Shown here one piece after another: positions 52,589-54,909 of a stretch of 54,909 nucleotides of DNA (its first letter is position 1; each line of letters begins with the position of its first letter). The stretch spans positions 1 through 54,909 of the forward strand of contig PXDB01000091.1 in assembly GCA_003565155.1 (NCBI GenBank), given 5' to 3'. The position numbers and the translations under genes were made by a program. The DNA comes from Nitriliruptoraceae bacterium. Lineage in GTDB: Bacteria > Actinomycetota > Nitriliruptoria > Nitriliruptorales > Nitriliruptoraceae. The notes beneath the pieces are model-generated. The model was given only the letters and a program-made list of their open reading frames with translations, was not told the DNA's origin and searched no databases.

Positions 52589-53553
52589 GAGGGCTCCTCG
52601 GGCAGGCGGCGGACCGCGCGCAGGCGGGCCGCGGAGGCGCGGGGGTTGGCGGCCAGTTCGGCCGGGTCGGGGCGGTGCGGGCGACGGACCAGGTGCTCGA
52701 CCCGGGGCTGCTGCCCGCACCCGCACACGGGAAGGCCGGGCGGGCACACGCAGCCGGCCGCGGCGGCGGCGAAGGCTCGCTTGACCGGACGGTCCTCGAG
52801 GCTGTGGTAGGCGATGACCACGGCGACCCCGTGGGGCGCGAGGTGGTCGATCACCGCGGGCAGGACGTGGTCGAGGGCCTCCAGCTCGGCGTTGACGGCG
52901 ATCCGCAGGGCCTGGAAGGTCCGGGTGGCCGGGTGCCCACCACGACGGCGGGCGGCCGCCGGCACGGCGTCGCGGACCACCTCGGCGAGCGCCACGGTGG
53001 TGGTCAGGGGTCGGGCCGCCACGATGGCCCGGGCGATCCGGCCGGCGTGCTGCTCGTCGGCGTACCGGCGCAGCAGCCCGGCCAGCTACTCCGCCGGCCA
53101 CGTGTTGACCAGATCCCCCGCGGTAGTGGGCAGGTCGGGGTCCATCCGCATGTCGAGGGGGCCCTCCGCCCGGTAGCTGAAGCCGCGCTCCGGACGGTCC
53201 ACGTGCATGGAGGAGATGCCGAGGTCGAGCAGCACCCCACTGACCCGGTCGTGCCCGTGTTCGGCGAGCACCGTGGGAAGGGCGTCGAAGCGGGCCCGGA
53301 CCAGGGTCAGCTCCACACGCGGGTCGGCGGCCGTGGTCGCCAGCCGGTGTCCCGCGAGGTCCAGTGCCTCCGGATCGCGGTCGAGGCCGAGCAGGGCGGC
53401 GTGGCCGTGGCGCGCCAGACGGGCTTCGAGGATGGCCTGCGCGTGGCCGCCGGCGCCCAGCGTCGCGTCGACGACCAGGCCCGGGGGCGCGGCCGCGAGC
53501 AGCGCGACGGTGCGCTCCAGGAGGACGGGAGTGTGGGCCGCGGCGGTCATCAT
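52585..53553 (-). pseudogene. rsmH: 16S rRNA m4C1402 methyltransferase gene interrupted by in-frame TAG
   Basis: Would encode the 322-residue enzyme that methylates C1402 in the ribosomal P site. The N-terminal part is intact: HTPVLLERTVALL, VDATLGAGGHAQAIL (SAM site), GVLLDLGISSMHVD and ERGFSYRAEGPLDMRMD. After NTWPAE the frame meets TAG (53086-53088), then continues in the same frame with LAGLLRRYADEQHAG, IARAIVAARPL and the C-terminal AYHSLEDRPVKRAF. One base (GAG or CAG to TAG) separates it from an intact gene. The truncated 155-residue product would lack the second half of the catalytic domain. Sequencing error, true mutation and readthrough cannot be told apart here. Its ATG overlaps mraZ by 4 bases. 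Confidence 0.88.
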
Positions 53554-54026
53554 GACGTCGCCTGGCTGGCGAAGCCGCCGTCGAGGTTGGCGAAGACCTC
53601 CTCCGAGTCGGCGAGGTAGACCTCCCAGGTCTCCCGGTCCCAGATCTCCACCTTGGCTCCCGCGCCGGTGATGGTCACCTCGCGCGCCAGGCCGGCGTAG
53701 TCGCGCAGACGGGCGGGGATCGTCACCCGTCCCTGGGCGTCCGGTCGCTCCTCGTGGGCGCCCGCCAGCAGGACGCGCAGGTAGCGCCGTGCCTCCCGAT
53801 CCTCGCGGGGCAGCGTGCTGAGCTCCTCGACGCGGCGCTCGAAGGCCGTCAGGGGGAAGACGTCGATGCAGCGATCCTGTGAGGGCGCGAACACCAGGCC
53901 GCTGGCGAGACGTTCACGGAACCGGGCCGGGAGGATCACCCGGCCCTTCGCGTCCAGCGTGTGCTGGTGCGCTCCGAGGAACACCGCGCCCCGCCCATCC
54001 TGAGGACCCGTCGGTCCACCTGCCAC
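53550..54026 (-). CDS. mraZ: Transcriptional regulator MraZ
   Basis: AbrB-like DNA-binding regulator of the dcw cluster. Two SpoVT/AbrB-type repeats are visible: FLGAHQHTLDAKGRVILPA and ERPDAQGRVTIPARLRDYAGL. With the GTG at 54026 (GAGG seven bases upstream) it has 158 residues. GTG at 53984 would give the more usual FLGAH start but has a poorer ribosome binding site. It is first in the cluster and overlaps rsmH by 4 bases. Repeats in its promoter suggest autoregulation. Confidence 0.95.
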   Translation of the reverse strand: MAGGPTGPQDGRGAVFLGAHQHTLDAKGRVILPARFRERLASGLVFAPSQDRCIDVFPLTAFERRVEELSTLPREDREARRYLRVLLAGAHEERPDAQGRVTIPARLRDYAGLAREVTITGAGAKVEIWDRETWEVYLADSEEVFANLDGGFASQATS

Positions 54027-54052
54027 CGACCACCCTCGTCAGGGCAGCCGCT

Positions 54053-54094
54053 CCACTTCCCTCCACTCTAAGCCCCTCGGCTCCACACCGTCAA
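54053..54094 (-). promoter_or_regulatory. mraZ promoter with four MraZ-box-like repeats
   Basis: On the - strand TTGACG (54089-54094) and TAGAGT (54065-54070) are 18 bases apart. Overlapping them are four pentamers on an exact 10-base period: TGTGG (54083-54087), AGGGG (54073-54077), AGTGG (54063-54067) and AGTGG (54053-54057). E. coli MraZ binds three TGGG-type pentamers separated by 5 bases, so these fit MraZ boxes that would occlude the promoter. The predicted transcript starts near 54058. Confidence 0.75.
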
Positions 54095-54679
54095 CGGTCG
54101 GCACCGCCCTGGCGCTCCAGATATCAGCCAGAACGCCGAGGAACGCCTCAGAACGGCGGGATCGCGATGTGGAGCGCCTGATCGCACAGGCCGAGGTATG
54201 GCCGCAGGGCGCGCACGCAAAGCACCTGACCGCCCGCGGAGCGTGACTCACAAGGCGCGAAGGGAGATGTGGTGGAGTGAAGTGGTGGGCCCGGCGAACC
54301 GTGTGGTGGCGTCGCGCAGCGGTCACGCCAGTACCCGGTCAACACGGGCGTTGCACGGCGGTTCGGAGCGCCTCAGAACCGGACTAGTTGTCACCGCATC
54401 CGGCTCAAGCAAGCCGGTAAGGGTCCGTCGGTTCGTCGTGATACGTCCCACGTTGCGACGTCCCTCGGTCCGTTCACCGCCGAAGCGGTGTCCAACTTGT
54501 CCTCGGGTGCTCACGCCTTACCCACCTCGCCATCCGGCTCACCTGACCCTGTCAGCACCCTTCCGGGTCCGGGCATCAAGCCCGTATCCGGCCAGTTCGC
54601 CGAGACCGCGCCGGTGGAGGCCGACGCTTGCCTGGTCTACGGTTTCCTGCGGCCGGAGTTCGGTTTTTCGGCGGTCACG
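54095..54679. other. Lower-GC intergenic region with hairpins and a repeated 11-mer
   Basis: No convincing gene was found in this 585-base stretch. CGCCTCAGAAC occurs twice (54144-54154 and 54369-54379), each inside an imperfect hairpin; the second is CGGTTC-G-GAG-CGC-CTC-A-GAACCG (54359-54381). GTGGTGG occurs three times on the + strand (54269, 54282, 54303). A + ORF at 54488-54694 has no family match or ribosome binding site and is not called. No tRNA or RNase P motif was seen. Confidence 0.5.
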
Positions 54680-54909
54680 TCAGCGGCCGGTTGACCAGAA
54701 CTCGTTGAGACGTGTGATCGCCTCCTGTCGTGTCATGCCGACGAGATCCCGACGTGTCAGTCCAACCCGGCTGACCAGGAGTTTGACCACATCCACCGGG
54801 ATAGCATCGTCGACCTCGTCGACAAGGTCCCCGGAAGTGCGGTCCGGGGCAACGCCGTCCGTAACGCACGTCCAGAACTCATCGGCTGTCACGTCGAGCT
54901 GGTCTCGCA
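54680..54909 (-). CDS. Hypothetical protein, C-terminal part, runs off window
   Basis: The frame is open to the right edge, so the start is probably outside; GTG at 54890-54892 is the only internal start and has no ribosome binding site. Visible residues include TADEFWTCVTDGVAPDRT, AIPVDVVKLLVSRVGL and GMTRQEAITRLNEFWSTGR. It looks like a real, soluble alpha-helical protein with a codon bias less GC-rich than its neighbours. I do not recognise the family. It is transcribed toward mraZ. Confidence 0.5.
   Translation of the reverse strand, partial: RDQLDVTADEFWTCVTDGVAPDRTSGDLVDEVDDAIPVDVVKLLVSRVGLTRRDLVGMTRQEAITRLNEFWSTGR

Noticed and set aside
53086..53088. TAG generally recoded as an amino acid
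   Set aside because: ileS, the receiver-GGDEF gene, the HExxH gene and the gene before lemA all stop at TAG in positions that fit their families.
54095..54679. tRNA or RNase P RNA
   Set aside because: No T-arm GGTTCGA motif or RNase P P4 core was found.
54488..54694. Small + strand ORF of 68 codons
   Set aside because: No ribosome binding site, no recognised domain, and it overlaps the end of the better - strand frame.

Overview
This window is a very GC-rich (about 70% or more by eye), almost fully coding stretch of a bacterial chromosome. Gene content and order (mihF-gmk-rpoZ-coaBC-metK-priA, the rib genes, DUF1844 beside infC, divIVA-yggT-sepF-yggS-pgeF-ftsZ, a DUF222/HNH protein, degenerate PriA, a translational ileS T-box) point to Actinomycetota. 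Frequent GTG starts and long antisense shadow ORFs fit that base composition. A deep-branching class is possible, but that is inference. I see no insertion sequence, prophage, CRISPR array, tRNA or rRNA.

Layout. 1-4599: partial infC and a DUF1844 gene (-), hisE-hisG (+), and the end of a long (-) unit. 4596-16215 (-): metK, priA, def, fmt, rsmB, rpe, a receiver-GGDEF protein, ribD, ribE, ribBA, ribH and helD, mostly joined by 4-base stop/start overlaps. 16381-20579 (-): mihF, gmk, rpoZ and coaBC, split by an inserted (+) pair (a membrane protein and LemA) with a 19-bp tandem repeat behind it. 20746-22123 (+): a 5'-nucleotidase-like HAD protein and pyrE. 22173-29998 (-): a DUF222/HNH protein, dnaE, rluD, lspA and a TraR/DksA zinc-finger protein. 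29999-34431 (+): a T-box leader, ileS and a small HExxH protein. 34457-54026 (-): divIVA, yggT, sepF, yggS, pgeF, ftsZ, then the classical division and cell wall cluster ftsQ-murB-murC-murG-ftsW-murD-mraY-murF-murE-ftsI-ftsL-rsmH-mraZ. 54027-54909: a lower-GC tail with a partial ORF.

How it works together. The cell wall block supplies the whole cytoplasmic and lipid-linked peptidoglycan precursor route (MurB to MurG) plus the division machinery. There is no ftsA, which fits SepF as the FtsZ anchor. The upstream blocks supply riboflavin, histidine, pyrimidine, CoA and SAM synthesis and translation start factors (IF-3, Def, Fmt, RsmB).

Most notable observations: (i) rsmH carries an in-frame TAG that splits it; (ii) infC and rpoZ both appear to start with ATC, each 7 nt after a good Shine-Dalgarno sequence; (iii) the ileS leader is a T-box whose T-box arm can pair with the ileS ribosome binding site; (iv) four 10-bp-phased repeats overlap the mraZ promoter and look like MraZ boxes; (v) the HNH gene has a near-consensus promoter placing transcription start at its ATG (leaderless). 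These are readings by eye; no database search or folding program was run.
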